Positions 42,874-50,881 are shown, counted from the first letter of the stretch. The stretch: 64,000 bases of DNA from Fictibacillus halophilus (GCF_016401385.1 NZ_JAEACF010000001.1:868001-932000), one strand, 5' to 3'. The notes: generated by a model not told the origin, from the sequence alone. Program-made: numbers and translations.

Positions 42874-43269
42874 ATGGAAGATTGTTATTATTGTAGAAGG
42901 AAGAAGAAGCGTAAAAAACATAAGAAGGTTTATGCTGATAAAGTAATCATTAAAGCTGACAAAGTAATTATTCATGAAAAGAAGGTAAAGTGCGAATCAA
43001 GCTCTAGCAAATGGGAGTCTAGTCATAAACATGAGTCTAGTCATAAACATGAGTCATCTTCTAAACATGAATCTAGCTCAAAGCATGAATCTAGCTCAAA
43101 GCATGAGTCTAGCTCGAAGCATGAATCTAGCTCAAAGCATGAGTCTAGCTCAAAGCATGAATCTAGCTCAAAGCATGAATCTTCTTCAAAACATGAATCT
43201 TCTTCTAGCTCAAGTTCAAGTTCCAGCTCAAGCTCAAGCAATGGCTGCCACTATGATCCTTGGGTCTAA
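42874..43269 (+). CDS. CotG-like Ser/His/Lys tandem-repeat spore coat protein
   Basis: 131 aa. The N-terminus (residues 1-40) has a CYYC pair, a basic run and KVIIKADKVIIHEKKVKC. Then come ten hexapeptides (two ESSHKH, eight ESSSKH; residues 48-107), a poly-Ser tract of about 14, and NGCHYDPWV. It resembles CotG/CotB of B. subtilis in its Ser-Lys-His repeats, which the coat kinase CotH phosphorylates; similarity is of composition, not alignable. GAGGAGG precedes the ATG. Other frames of the repeat are open but are clearly shadows. Confidence 0.75.
   Translation: MEDCYYCRRKKKRKKHKKVYADKVIIKADKVIIHEKKVKCESSSSKWESSHKHESSHKHESSSKHESSSKHESSSKHESSSKHESSSKHESSSKHESSSKHESSSKHESSSSSSSSSSSSSSNGCHYDPWV
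43015..43194 (+). repeat. Ten 18-bp tandem repeats encoding ESS(S/H)KH
   Basis: In-frame 18-bp units with a few silent differences, so recombination has kept them similar but not identical. Copy number probably varies between strains. Confidence 0.85.
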
Positions 43270-43287
43270 GCAATCCAAATGTTTTTT

Positions 43288-43318
43288 AGAGTACTCTCAA
43301 CAGAGTGCTCTTTTTTTT
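43288..43318 (+). terminator. Terminator of the repeat-protein gene
   Basis: AGAGTACTCT / AGAGTGCTCT (one wobble) with loop CAAC, then TTTTTTTT. Confidence 0.85.
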
Positions 43319-43396
43319 AGTATTACACTTAAAAAACATAGAAATAGAAGAAATAGGGTAAGAAACAAAGAAGTAATGATAAAGGAGAGGATACCT

Positions 43397-43624
43397 ATGG
43401 GTTATATCTTGCCGTACCTACCAATTCAGCAGTTGCAATATGCGAGTCGAATGGAAAAAGCTGAAAGAGGATTGCCTGTTGTTGCTAGTGTTCCTCCAAT
43501 ACAAAATGAAGAAGTACGCTCATTTCAGCAAAAGAAGAGGTTAACATTGGAAGAAAAGAAGTCTTTTGATCAAATCTTAAGTGAGATGGAAGGTAAAGGG
43601 ATCATGATTAACGAAACCATATGA
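43397..43624 (+). CDS. Hypothetical 75-aa protein
   Basis: 75 aa. It starts MGYILPYLPIQQLQYASRM, with AAAGGAGAGG upstream, and has a charged C-half (KKRLTLEEKKSFDQILSEME). The frame runs open upstream through the repeat gene, but this ribosome site and the terminator before it define the start. The YLPIQQ-type start is common in small Bacillus proteins linked to spores. The stop is inside the terminator stem. Function unknown. Confidence 0.6.
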   Translation: MGYILPYLPIQQLQYASRMEKAERGLPVVASVPPIQNEEVRSFQQKKRLTLEEKKSFDQILSEMEGKGIMINETI

Positions 43625-43639
43625 ATGGTTTCTTTTTTT
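43613..43639 (+). terminator. Terminator overlapping the stop of the 75-aa gene
   Basis: GAAACCAT / ATGGTTTC with loop ATGA, then TTTTTTTG. Confidence 0.85.
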
Positions 43640-43670
43640 GTTCTATACATAACGATTTGGAGTGTTAATA

Positions 43671-44585
43671 ATGGAATTTATTGAACTATCGACTGACTGT
43701 TATTATTTCAAGAGTGCCGTTAACATTGGATATATCGTTAATAATGATAAAAGCAAAGGAATGTTAATAGATGCTGGACTTGATTCATCAGCAGCCAAAA
43801 AAGTGATAAAGCAACTTCATAGTGAAAAGCTACCGTTAACCCACCTATTTATTACTCATGCACATGCGGACCATTTTGGAGGAGCTTTCTATATACAACA
43901 AAATGTCGATGTACATACAATCGCCCCTGCACTAGAGGAAGCAATTATGAGAAATCCTATTTTAGAACCCATCTATTTATCACAAGGAAATTTCCCGTTG
44001 AAAGAAATGCGCAATAAATTTCTAGAAGCACCATCTATACGTGTTGATGAATTATGCTCAGAAGGGAGTTTAGAATCATTTTCTGAAGTTCAAACTATTC
44101 ATCTTCCAGGTCATAGTTATAATCAACATGGCATCTTATTCGGTGGTACTTTATATGCTGCAGATGCTTTTTTAGGAAAAGATGTACTACAGAAGCATAA
44201 GATCCCATTTATTGTTGATACCAGTAAAAACATAGAAACTTTAGAGAAACTAAAGGAGATTGATGTGGAAGGTATGGTCCCTGGTCACGGGAATTATGTA
44301 ACCGAGTATAAGGATGTGATTCAAGATAACATCCTTATACAAGAGTCAATTACCTCAGAAGTACATAATATAATTAACCATTCAGGAGGTTCTGGAATCT
44401 CGTTTGAGAATATAGTTGCGGCAATGCTGACGAAGTATGAGGTTGAACCGACAAATCTAGGGGCATATTCATTGTTTCGAACGGCCATCTCTGCACATGT
44501 TAATCAACTGTTAGAGCAGAAAAGTGCGGTATATAAGATAACTGGTGGCATACCCGTTATTTTTTCGGCTGCGTACAAGGCATGA
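43671..44585 (+). CDS. Metallo-beta-lactamase-fold hydrolase
   Basis: 304 aa. The zinc motif HAHADH (THAHADHFGG, residues about 62-71), a downstream LPGHSYNQHG His and VPGHGNYV His give the normal dinuclear site of the family. The C-terminal about 80 residues form an extra helical region (winged-helix-like; FENIVAAML to HVNQLLEQK). ATG 43671 has TTTGGAG. Substrate not predictable. Its last 29 bases overlap the convergent DUF421 gene. Confidence 0.8.
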   Translation: MEFIELSTDCYYFKSAVNIGYIVNNDKSKGMLIDAGLDSSAAKKVIKQLHSEKLPLTHLFITHAHADHFGGAFYIQQNVDVHTIAPALEEAIMRNPILEPIYLSQGNFPLKEMRNKFLEAPSIRVDELCSEGSLESFSEVQTIHLPGHSYNQHGILFGGTLYAADAFLGKDVLQKHKIPFIVDTSKNIETLEKLKEIDVEGMVPGHGNYVTEYKDVIQDNILIQESITSEVHNIINHSGGSGISFENIVAAMLTKYEVEPTNLGAYSLFRTAISAHVNQLLEQKSAVYKITGGIPVIFSAAYKA

Positions 44586-45252
44586 CTAACAGTTTACCTT
44601 CTGAGAACTCAGCATAAACGATTTCATTTATATCAGAGTAGCCTTGTTCCTGTATAAGTTCTAATAGTTTATTTTTTGAAAGTCCAGCTGTTGAAAGGTT
44701 ATCATGGTTTAGTTCACCATCTAATATGAGTGTTACCGGCAATTCTGGCTGTTCTTGACTTTGCAGGTCCAAATCCTGCCTGTTCGGAGGCCCATATTGG
44801 TATTTAGGTAATATGCTTAATGATCCATTAGATTCTAAAATGGCGTATTCGACTTCTCTTAATCCGAAAAACCCTTTTTGTCTTACTAAGTTTTGAAGTT
44901 GGTTGATATCCAATTTGCTCTTTTTTAGCATGTCACGATCAATGAGTCCCTTACGAATAACGATAGTTGGCGCGCCTTCAAGAAACTTTCGAGTTCCTTT
45001 AAACTTTTGAGAAATAATCTCTACAACATAAACCATCGAGCCCCAAATTACAATGGCGTACAAGATGACGAATATAGAAGTTTCATCATCATACATTGCA
45101 TTTCCAACGAGTTCACCCAAGAAAATTGATGATATAAAATCAAAAGGTGTTATTTGTGAGATCTGCGTTTTTCCTAATACTTTTGTTAATAAAAAAAGAG
45201 CGATAAACCCTACGATTAGTTCGGTTGTCAATTGCCCCACATGAATGTCCAT
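44557..45252 (-). CDS. DUF421 (YetF-like) membrane protein
   Basis: 231 aa. Three membrane segments in the first 80 residues (ELIVGFIALFLLTKVLGKTQISQITPFDFISSI is the family start), then a cytoplasmic DUF421 domain with FLEGAPTIVIRKG and DLDLQ. Related to YetF/YdfR/YkjA/YrbG. ATG 45252 has GAGGAGACTAAGG; the six-codon upstream extension covers that site. YetF-type proteins were linked to the spore membrane in some bacilli; that role is not shown here. It ends inside the convergent MBL gene. Confidence 0.8.
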   Translation of the reverse strand: MDIHVGQLTTELIVGFIALFLLTKVLGKTQISQITPFDFISSIFLGELVGNAMYDDETSIFVILYAIVIWGSMVYVVEIISQKFKGTRKFLEGAPTIVIRKGLIDRDMLKKSKLDINQLQNLVRQKGFFGLREVEYAILESNGSLSILPKYQYGPPNRQDLDLQSQEQPELPVTLILDGELNHDNLSTAGLSKNKLLELIQEQGYSDINEIVYAEFSEGKLLVMPCTQPKK

Positions 45253-45311
45253 CAACCTTAGTCTCCTCAACGTACGTTTTATAGTACAGTTTTGACGAGA
45301 TTAGACGGGAA

Positions 45312-45359
45312 TAAACAATAAAAGCATTGAAATCGCCACTACGACGATTTCAATGCTTT
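45312..45359 (-). terminator. yjcF terminator overlapping its coding end
   Basis: 16-bp stem AAAAGCATTGAAATCG / CGATTTCAATGCTTTT with a short loop; the stop codon is in the loop region. TTTTATTG follows on the minus strand. Confidence 0.85.
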
Positions 45360-45773
45360 TTTCATTGCTACATGCGGGATGTTAGCATCAAGAAATGGTT
45401 CTTTAGAGGTTGTGAGATACCCCAGTTTTTTATAAAAGTCTTCTGCCTGAGTTTGCGCATATAATATAAGGCTTGGTAAAGAACGTTCGATGGCTGCTGT
45501 TTCCATAGCGTTCATCAATTCTTCTCCTAGTCCTTTTTTTCGATGAGAAGACAAGATACAAACTCGTTCTACTTTGCCTTCTCCATTCACTTCACGAAGT
45601 CTAGCTGCACCAACCGGCTTGTCTTCATCGTAAAGTACAAAATGGAGGGAGACATCTTCATTGTTATCAATTTCTTCTTTTTCATCAATCTGCTGTTCGC
45701 GAACGAAAACATCTTTTCTTACAGCTAGTGCATCCTGAAAGCCTTGTTCGCTCGTTGTATACGTCTTAATCAA
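45339..45773 (-). CDS. yjcF: GNAT acetyltransferase YjcF
   Basis: 144 aa. GNAT fold: AVRKDVFVREQQIDEKEEID (about residues 15-34), acetyl-CoA motif RVCILSSHRKKGLGEELM, then YAQTQAEDFYKKLGY and EPFLDANIPH, close to B. subtilis YjcF. TTG 45773 follows AAAGGAG and is 5 bases after the yjcG stop; the longer frame to 45821 lies in yjcG. It is the last gene of yjcH-yjcG-yjcF. Acceptor unknown. Confidence 0.88.
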   Translation of the reverse strand: MIKTYTTSEQGFQDALAVRKDVFVREQQIDEKEEIDNNEDVSLHFVLYDEDKPVGAARLREVNGEGKVERVCILSSHRKKGLGEELMNAMETAAIERSLPSLILYAQTQAEDFYKKLGYLTTSKEPFLDANIPHVAMKKALKSS

Positions 45774-45778
45774 TCTTA

Positions 45779-46294
45779 TTAAACTCCTTTTCCAAGTCGA
45801 AATGTTTCGTAGACTGTCCATGAACCGTTATCAAGCTGATAGAGAAGTTGGAAACGATCGATTCGCTCTTCATGTTCGATATCAATCATACGTAAGCGCT
45901 CTAAAACGTCTGAATGTTCTTCATCAGATAGCTTTTGTCCCAGTGTTAAATGTGGTACAAAATTGTATGGTTGTTGATGTTCAAGTGGACCAGAATATAA
46001 CTGCTCATGCAGTGATTTAATTTCATCAGCTTCATTAACCTTTAGAAAAATAACATTGTTAACAGGATGGAAAGATCCTACTTTATTAATCAAGATAGAA
46101 AACGGATCTATGTTCTTTGCAACAGAAGAAATATAAGAGATTTGTTCTTGAATTTCTTCTTCAGTTGCCTCATAAGGCTCCTTAAGAGTAATGTGAGGTG
46201 CGATAAGGGCATAATGCGGATCATACCGCTTTCGGTAGGAATTCACTTTATCTTGTAGATTTTTTGATGGAAAAATAGCTATACCGTATTTCAT
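45779..46294 (-). CDS. yjcG: 2H phosphoesterase YjcG
   Basis: 171 aa, identical in length to B. subtilis YjcG. Two HxTL motifs, PHITLKEP (about residue 33) and PHLTLGQK (about 115), form the catalytic pair of 2',5'-RNA-ligase-like phosphoesterases. GGGAGG precedes the ATG. Middle gene of yjcHGF. The 62-base gap upstream has TGGTATACT, an extended -10 candidate. Confidence 0.9.
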   Translation of the reverse strand: MKYGIAIFPSKNLQDKVNSYRKRYDPHYALIAPHITLKEPYEATEEEIQEQISYISSVAKNIDPFSILINKVGSFHPVNNVIFLKVNEADEIKSLHEQLYSGPLEHQQPYNFVPHLTLGQKLSDEEHSDVLERLRMIDIEHEERIDRFQLLYQLDNGSWTVYETFRLGKGV

Positions 46295-46356
46295 ATTTTT
46301 TCCTCCCTCATCTTTTGAACTAGTATACCAAATATTCTATTTATTTCCCACCGTTA

Positions 46357-47085
46357 CTAGTCGCTGTAAAGAAACCTTAACGCGGGAATTAAGTCTTTCT
46401 GCCAATTTACCCACAGATGATTTCCTTGAAACTCGGCGTATTCATAATCAAGAGCTAAATTGTTCAAAAGCTTACTAAGCTGTCTGTTTGGAGTTAAAAA
46501 ATCTTTCGTTACTCCTTCGGGGTTCGTAAATTGTTCTTCTTCATCACCGATAGAATGATAAATGGTCAACGTTTGCATCTGTTCAATGGATTCAACGGTC
46601 TCAATAAGGCTTTCAGGAACATAAGGAGACTGTACGATTACTTTACCAAAAGTATTAGGGTACAGAATACTAAGCTTAAAGGCTATGTAGCCACCTAAAG
46701 AATCTCCGATTAAGCCCATGCCCGCACCAAGTTGGAGCGTGTTAAACTTCTCATTTAAGTAAGAGGTAAGCTCGAAAGCCATGAAACGAATGTAATTTTC
46801 ATGTTTTTCTCCGGTTGGGTCATATTTTGCTTTTCGATCTTCTATTCCTTTATGATTAACACCAACAATGATACAGCTCTGCAAGTTTTCTTCTTCCATT
46901 AGACGATCGGCGGTTTTAGCCAGCTTTCCTAACTGAAAGTAGTCTCTGCCGTCTTGGGCGATTAGAATCGGGTATTTGACGAGTGGAGTAAACTTTGCAG
47001 GCAAATAAATGAGCAAATTAATTTCTTCATTCAAGTAGTTGCTGTATATTTTATCATCTGTGATTGAACCTTTAAGTATGGCCAT
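46357..47085 (-). CDS. yjcH: Esterase-like alpha/beta hydrolase YjcH
   Basis: 242 aa. Esterase-D/Fes-like family: NLLIYLPAKFTPLVKYPILIAQDGRDY at the start, nucleophile elbow GLIGDSLGGYIA (Ser about 132), and a late GNHLWVNW with the catalytic His. No signal peptide. AGGAGG precedes the ATG. It is the first gene of yjcHGF and is divergent from the PgpA homologue; a CcpA-type cre sequence lies in its promoter region. Confidence 0.88.
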   Translation of the reverse strand: MAILKGSITDDKIYSNYLNEEINLLIYLPAKFTPLVKYPILIAQDGRDYFQLGKLAKTADRLMEEENLQSCIIVGVNHKGIEDRKAKYDPTGEKHENYIRFMAFELTSYLNEKFNTLQLGAGMGLIGDSLGGYIAFKLSILYPNTFGKVIVQSPYVPESLIETVESIEQMQTLTIYHSIGDEEEQFTNPEGVTKDFLTPNRQLSKLLNNLALDYEYAEFQGNHLWVNWQKDLIPALRFLYSD

Positions 47086-47117
47086 AAAAAGTACCTCCTG
47101 TGCTGACAGATCTTTAA

Positions 47118-47135
47118 ATTATAAGCGTTTTCATT
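47118..47135 (-). promoter_or_regulatory. Candidate cre site on the yjcH -10 region
   Basis: ATGAAAACGCTTATAA on the minus strand differs at one position from the cre consensus WTGNAANCGNWWNCAW. It overlaps TATAAT (47123-47118). Carbon catabolite repression by CcpA is possible. Confidence 0.4.
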
Positions 47136-47226
47136 CAACTCGTATTATTGTATCACATAATGATATAATGAAAGAATCAATTCGTTTTGCCAAAAGAGAT
47201 CGAACATTAAGAAGAGGTGAAGTCTG

Positions 47227-47784
47227 TTGAATAATAGAGTGCACAGTCGAGAAGTTGAAGCAGCGGCAAGAAGGCTGTTGAATGAAAGAGGCGTCACAAT
47301 TCCTGAAATCGCTGAGATTGTATATGAAATGCAGATACCATTTTCACCTGGCTTAACGAAAGAAGAGTGTATAGAGAGTGTCGATGCTGTTCTGATGAAG
47401 CGTGAGATTCAGCACGCTATTCTTGTTGGCGTAGAACTTGATATGCTTGCCGAACAAAGGAAATTATCTGAACCTCTTCAAAGTATCGTTGAACAAGATG
47501 AAGGTTTGTTTGGGGTAGATGAAACAATCGCACTTGGAGCCGTTTTCGGATATGGTTCTATAGCTGTTACAACTTTTGGACACCTAGACAAATTTAAGAT
47601 GGGTATTATTCAAAAATTAGATACAAAGATAGCAAATGGTAAAGTGCATACATTCTTGGATGATCTTGTTGCAAGTATTGCAGCCAACGCCTCAAGTCGA
47701 CTCGCACACAGACTTCGAGATAAGCAGGAGCGCCTTGATCTAGAAGAGATTAAGATTCGTGATGAGGAAGAGAAGATTGGTTAA
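47227..47784 (+). CDS. Phosphatidylglycerophosphatase A family protein (YutG type)
   Basis: 185 aa from TTG 47227 (GAGGTGA upstream). Closely follows B. subtilis YutG: LNERGVTIPEIAEIVYEMQ, ECIESVDAVLMKREIQHAILVG, DEGLFGVDETIALG, HTFLDDLVASIAANASSRLAHR. The family has a PgpA-like fold but no clear membrane helices. It is assigned to phosphatidylglycerol synthesis by annotation tradition; biochemical proof for this branch is limited. Confidence 0.82.
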   Translation: MNNRVHSREVEAAARRLLNERGVTIPEIAEIVYEMQIPFSPGLTKEECIESVDAVLMKREIQHAILVGVELDMLAEQRKLSEPLQSIVEQDEGLFGVDETIALGAVFGYGSIAVTTFGHLDKFKMGIIQKLDTKIANGKVHTFLDDLVASIAANASSRLAHRLRDKQERLDLEEIKIRDEEEKIG

Positions 47785-47792
47785 ATAACAAG

Positions 47793-47825
47793 AAAAAACA
47801 CGCCTAATTGTTTGGCGTGTTTTTA
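47793..47825. terminator. Bidirectional terminator PgpA / triple-repeat gene
   Basis: Stem AAAAACACGCC / GGCGTGTTTTT with a 9-nt loop and U-runs on both strands. Confidence 0.9.
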
Positions 47826-47837
47826 TATTGTTATCAA

Positions 47838-48494
47838 TTAAAATATATCAATAGAAACAATATCTAGTAATGGGAATTTTGTTTGGGCAGTATTATTAAT
47901 GCGTGCATAATCAGATTGTACTTCATCAATCTGAACATTAAGAAACACTCTTCCAGCTACGATTAAATCTACAACTACATCTCCGTTAGCAAGTGTAATA
48001 AGCACTGAGCGAAGAGTACGACTTGTAACTGTTGGTGTATTAGTTGTAACTAAAATAGAATTTTGATCTACTGCAGCAATTGTTGTGAACGGAATATATC
48101 TGTCAACAGTTGCATTCGTCACTCGAATATAATCCGATCCAACCTCTCTTATTGTAACATTCGTAAGAAACGCTGCTGCTAGACCCGGAACATAAATATC
48201 CACAGTGAATACTCTAGCAAAATCGATCACACGAGCTCTAAAATCTGTACTGTTTACTTCAGGAGTTACCCCGGCGCCTATTGCATTATCGATGCTTCCT
48301 ACTTCAAACAGATTGATTAATGCATTAATACCAGAAACTAAGTTAAAAACGCGCAAGAAATTACCACCAACTTCTCGAATTGAAACACTAAAAAAAGGCG
48401 TTACCGCATTACCCGTAATGTAAACATCTACTAGATTTTCACTCGCTAAAGGAATGATTCTACTTCTAAGCGTGCGACTTTGGATAATCGCCAT
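47838..48494 (-). CDS. Triple-domain version of the small beta-rich spore-island family
   Basis: 218 aa made of three units of about 62 residues (7-69, 83-145, 158-218). Each has a start of the LRSRII / FRARVI / LRSVLI type and one copy of the signature (VSIREVGGNFLRV, VTIREVGSDYIRV, VQIDEVQSDYARI), then a short hydrophobic strand and a D/N end. The 77- and 69-aa genes at 28617 and 28883 are single units of the same fold. ATG 48494 has AAGGAGGTGA. It is divergent from an ExsY/CotZ-like gene, as the 28617 pair is. I do not recognise a named family. Confidence 0.7.
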   Translation of the reverse strand: MAIIQSRTLRSRIIPLASENLVDVYITGNAVTPFFSVSIREVGGNFLRVFNLVSGINALINLFEVGSIDNAIGAGVTPEVNSTDFRARVIDFARVFTVDIYVPGLAAAFLTNVTIREVGSDYIRVTNATVDRYIPFTTIAAVDQNSILVTTNTPTVTSRTLRSVLITLANGDVVVDLIVAGRVFLNVQIDEVQSDYARINNTAQTKFPLLDIVSIDIF

Positions 48495-48604
48495 ATGATT
48501 CACCTCCTTGCCGGAACAAACTTTTATAGCAAGACGATGCTCATTATAAAGATTCCATACTATAATCTATTAATAAAAAATGAAAGTGTGTGGTGTTCTA
48601 TCTT

Positions 48605-48625
48605 GTGTTTAACATAGGTAAACAC
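48605..48625. promoter_or_regulatory. Perfect inverted repeat GTGTTTA-N7-TAAACAC
   Basis: In the 245-bp gap between the divergent triple-repeat and ExsY/CotZ-like genes. Operator-like. No consensus sigma-K or sigma-E promoter seen in the gap. Confidence 0.45.
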
Positions 48626-48739
48626 ATATTTATTTTTTAATAGGCAAGTATCCTATCATTTTCGAAATTAATTAATATGCTATTTAGTATCTGGTATACA
48701 GATTGATTAATTTTATAAATGGATGGGAGGTCAGTAAAG

Positions 48740-49105
48740 ATGGGAGATTCTTTATTCCACGGACAAGAGAAATGTACAAAGCATGATAACACACGAGGAT
48801 GTGATAGCTGTGTTTGTGATTTCTTTCGTGATCTATCCGACGACATTAATTTTTGCAGCCAAAACATAAACAACTTCCTTGTTATCGTTTTAAAAGGCAT
48901 TGGTCCATTAAGCTTGAATGGAACGACAGATCCTACGTTGTTCAGATTTGTACGTTTTGAACACAAGAAGTGCTGTGTTGTGCTTTCTTATGAAGTAACT
49001 ACCGCAACTGGTACAGCTACTCGTAATTTACTAGTTAACTGTAAAGACATTATAGCTGTAACTTGTGTACAAGACGGCGATCTTGCTGCAGGTACGTTCA
49101 ACTAA
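48740..49105 (+). CDS. ExsY/CotZ-like spore coat or exosporium protein (copy 2)
   Basis: 121 aa. It shares the family core with copy 1 at 27955: GCDSCVCDFFRDLSDDINFCS, then FLVIVLKGIGPLSLNGTTDPTLFRFVRF and a late CKDIIAVTCV. About nine Cys suit a disulfide-linked lattice. ATG 48740 follows GGGAGGT; a frame start seven codons upstream is rejected. It is divergent from the triple beta-domain gene. Followed by a GC hairpin (CCGGGA / TCCCGG, 49118-49134) with no clear U-run. Confidence 0.8.
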   Translation: MGDSLFHGQEKCTKHDNTRGCDSCVCDFFRDLSDDINFCSQNINNFLVIVLKGIGPLSLNGTTDPTLFRFVRFEHKKCCVVLSYEVTTATGTATRNLLVNCKDIIAVTCVQDGDLAAGTFN

Positions 49106-49189
49106 TTGTTTATTCAGCCGGGATACTCTCCCGGTGTATACATAGAAAACGGCAAAGACATAATTTTTTGCTGAACCTAAAGAAAAGTG

Positions 49190-49219
49190 TTGTCAAAACT
49201 CTTAAAAAGCATATATAAT
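49190..49219 (+). promoter_or_regulatory. Promoter of the tRNA-Val gene
   Basis: TTGTCA (49190-49195), 18 bp, TATAAT (49214-49219), start about 17 bases before the tRNA. Confidence 0.75.
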
Positions 49220-49242
49220 AATTTTTGTTGGACAAAGATATT

Positions 49243-49318
49243 GATTCGATAGCTCAGCTGGGAGAGCGCTACCTTGACAGGGTAGAGGTCGGGGGTTCGA
49301 ACCCCTCTCGAGTCACCA
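49243..49318 (+). tRNA. tRNA-Val (GAC anticodon)
   Basis: 76 nt cloverleaf. Acceptor arm GATTCGA / TCGAGTC (one G-T pair), D-arm GCTC...GAGC, anticodon arm CTACC-TTGACAG-GGTAG (anticodon GAC), T-arm GGGGG-TTCGAAC-CCCTC, encoded CCA at 49316-49318. It is a single tRNA gene with its own promoter and terminator. GAC reads GUC/GUU valine codons. Confidence 0.95.
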
Positions 49319-49330
49319 TACATAATAAGT

Positions 49331-49360
49331 AAACCTCCTTAGCGATAAGGAGGTTTTTTT
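49331..49360 (+). terminator. tRNA-Val terminator
   Basis: AAACCTCCTTA / TAAGGAGGTTT with loop GCGA, then TTTTG. It may also serve the convergent AtoE gene. Confidence 0.9.
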
Positions 49361-49386
49361 GTTCAATATTAGTTCACCTTAATGTG

Positions 49387-50712
49387 TTACAGCAACAAAA
49401 ACACGCCAGAGATGAATACCCCAGTAATGATCATCATAACAAGACCGTATCCCATGATGTCTTTTGCTTTTAATCCAGCAATAGCTAAAGCAGGAAGGGC
49501 ATAAAAAGGTTGGATCATGTTTGTCCATGCATCTCCCCAAGCTACTGCCATTGCTGTTTTTGATAAAGAAACACCTAAGTTTTGCGCTGCTTCTAACATT
49601 ACAGGTCCTTGAACCGCCCATTGTCCACCGCCAGAAGGAACAAAAAAGTTAACAAGACCTGCACTCCATAAAGTAAATAAATGAAAAGTATGTTCGTTTG
49701 AGAAGGAAATAAGCATATTGGATAGAACAGCCACTAGTCCTGATGAAGTCACGATTCCCATTAGTCCTGCATAAAAAGGGAACTGAATAATAATTCCGCT
49801 AGCATTTTTTACAGCATCCGTAACCGCTTTCAAAAATAACCGTGGAGTTTTATGTAAGATGATACCGATAAATAGGAATAAAAAGTTTACAATATCCAGA
49901 TTTAAGGCAAACCCATTATTCGTGAAATAATAGACTAGGTAAGAGATTCCTAATAAGCCGATGAGAATGGACAATAACTGGCTATTTTCAAGTCGATTAG
50001 CAGGAGTTTGAAGTATTTCTTCTTTACTTGCTGCTTCAAAAGAATCCTTTTCCTCTAACAAAGCAGGATCGATGACAAACGCTTTTTCACTCGGTGGAAC
50101 CATTAATCTGTTGATGATCGGTACCATCATGAACAGGCCGGCTAGAATAATTAAGTTGAAGGATGAAAAGATTGTCTCGCTCGTTGGAACAACACCCATA
50201 ATATTCTCGGTAAAATGTCCCGGTGTAGCAATCGTTAACACAACAGAACCTGATAGACCTCCACTCCATATGATAAAGCCGCTATAAGCACTTGCGATTA
50301 GTAACCGATAGTCCACTCCTTTTACTTTTATCGCGATCTCTTTTGCAAATAGGGCACCTATTATAAGACCGAATCCCCAATTGATCCAGCATGCGACAAG
50401 AGCTACTAACGTTACGAGTATGATAGCTTGGCCAGGTGTTTTTGGTAATTTTGCTAAGGAACCTAAAAGTTTCTTAAATAGCGGGGAGCTTGCCATAACG
50501 TGACCAGTCACTAATATTAATACCATCTGCATGGAAAAGGTTAATAAACTCCAAAAACCTGTACCCCAATAATTGATTATCTGTACAGGGGTGCTATCTG
50601 TAGCAAATAGTGCTAGGCCACATACGAAGAACGTCAGTAAGATGACCAACAGAAAGGGATCGGGCATGTACCTTTGCATAAATCGGTTTGAAAACGAAAT
50701 TAGAAGTTTCAA
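49387..50712 (-). CDS. AtoE-type short-chain fatty acid transporter
   Basis: 441 aa (E. coli AtoE is 440) with 10-12 membrane helices. The ScFA transporter family pattern is seen in FMQRYMPDPFLLVILLT (residues about 9-25), WINWGFGLIIGALF, YSGFIIWSGGLSGS, and NFFVPSGGGQWAVQGPV near 340. TTG 50712 is set by AGAGGAGAGG; the 15-codon upstream extension covers that site. Likely imports acetoacetate, butyrate or similar acids. No ato catabolic genes are adjacent. Confidence 0.88.
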   Translation of the reverse strand: MKLLISFSNRFMQRYMPDPFLLVILLTFFVCGLALFATDSTPVQIINYWGTGFWSLLTFSMQMVLILVTGHVMASSPLFKKLLGSLAKLPKTPGQAIILVTLVALVACWINWGFGLIIGALFAKEIAIKVKGVDYRLLIASAYSGFIIWSGGLSGSVVLTIATPGHFTENIMGVVPTSETIFSSFNLIILAGLFMMVPIINRLMVPPSEKAFVIDPALLEEKDSFEAASKEEILQTPANRLENSQLLSILIGLLGISYLVYYFTNNGFALNLDIVNFLFLFIGIILHKTPRLFLKAVTDAVKNASGIIIQFPFYAGLMGIVTSSGLVAVLSNMLISFSNEHTFHLFTLWSAGLVNFFVPSGGGQWAVQGPVMLEAAQNLGVSLSKTAMAVAWGDAWTNMIQPFYALPALAIAGLKAKDIMGYGLVMMIITGVFISGVFLLL

Positions 50713-50807
50713 CTTTTCCTCTCCTCTTGAATGATATTTAAATAATATGTATTTCAAGTACAGTTCGATTTATTTCTACAAAATCCTTTAAATACTTATT
50801 GATAAAT

Positions 50808-50840
50808 GGACGAACTTTTTAAGTCGTCCTACATAAAATA
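50808..50840 (+). promoter_or_regulatory. Sigma-K type promoter of the CotD-like gene with inverted repeat
   Basis: GAAC (50812-50815), 16 bp, CATAAAATA (50832-50840): full consensus match. An inverted repeat GGACG...CGTCC with inner ACTT/AAGT (50808-50829) covers the -35 and spacer and could be an operator. Confidence 0.65.
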
Positions 50841-50881
50841 TAGAGAAATAGGATATAAGGTTTTGAAAGGAGAAAGTTTTT

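Noticed and set aside
43031..43396. Open frame through the Ser/His/Lys repeat, in phase with the 75-aa gene
   Set aside because: Repeat DNA with no stops in several frames; the terminator at 43288-43318 and the ribosome site at 43381 show that the real gene starts at 43397.
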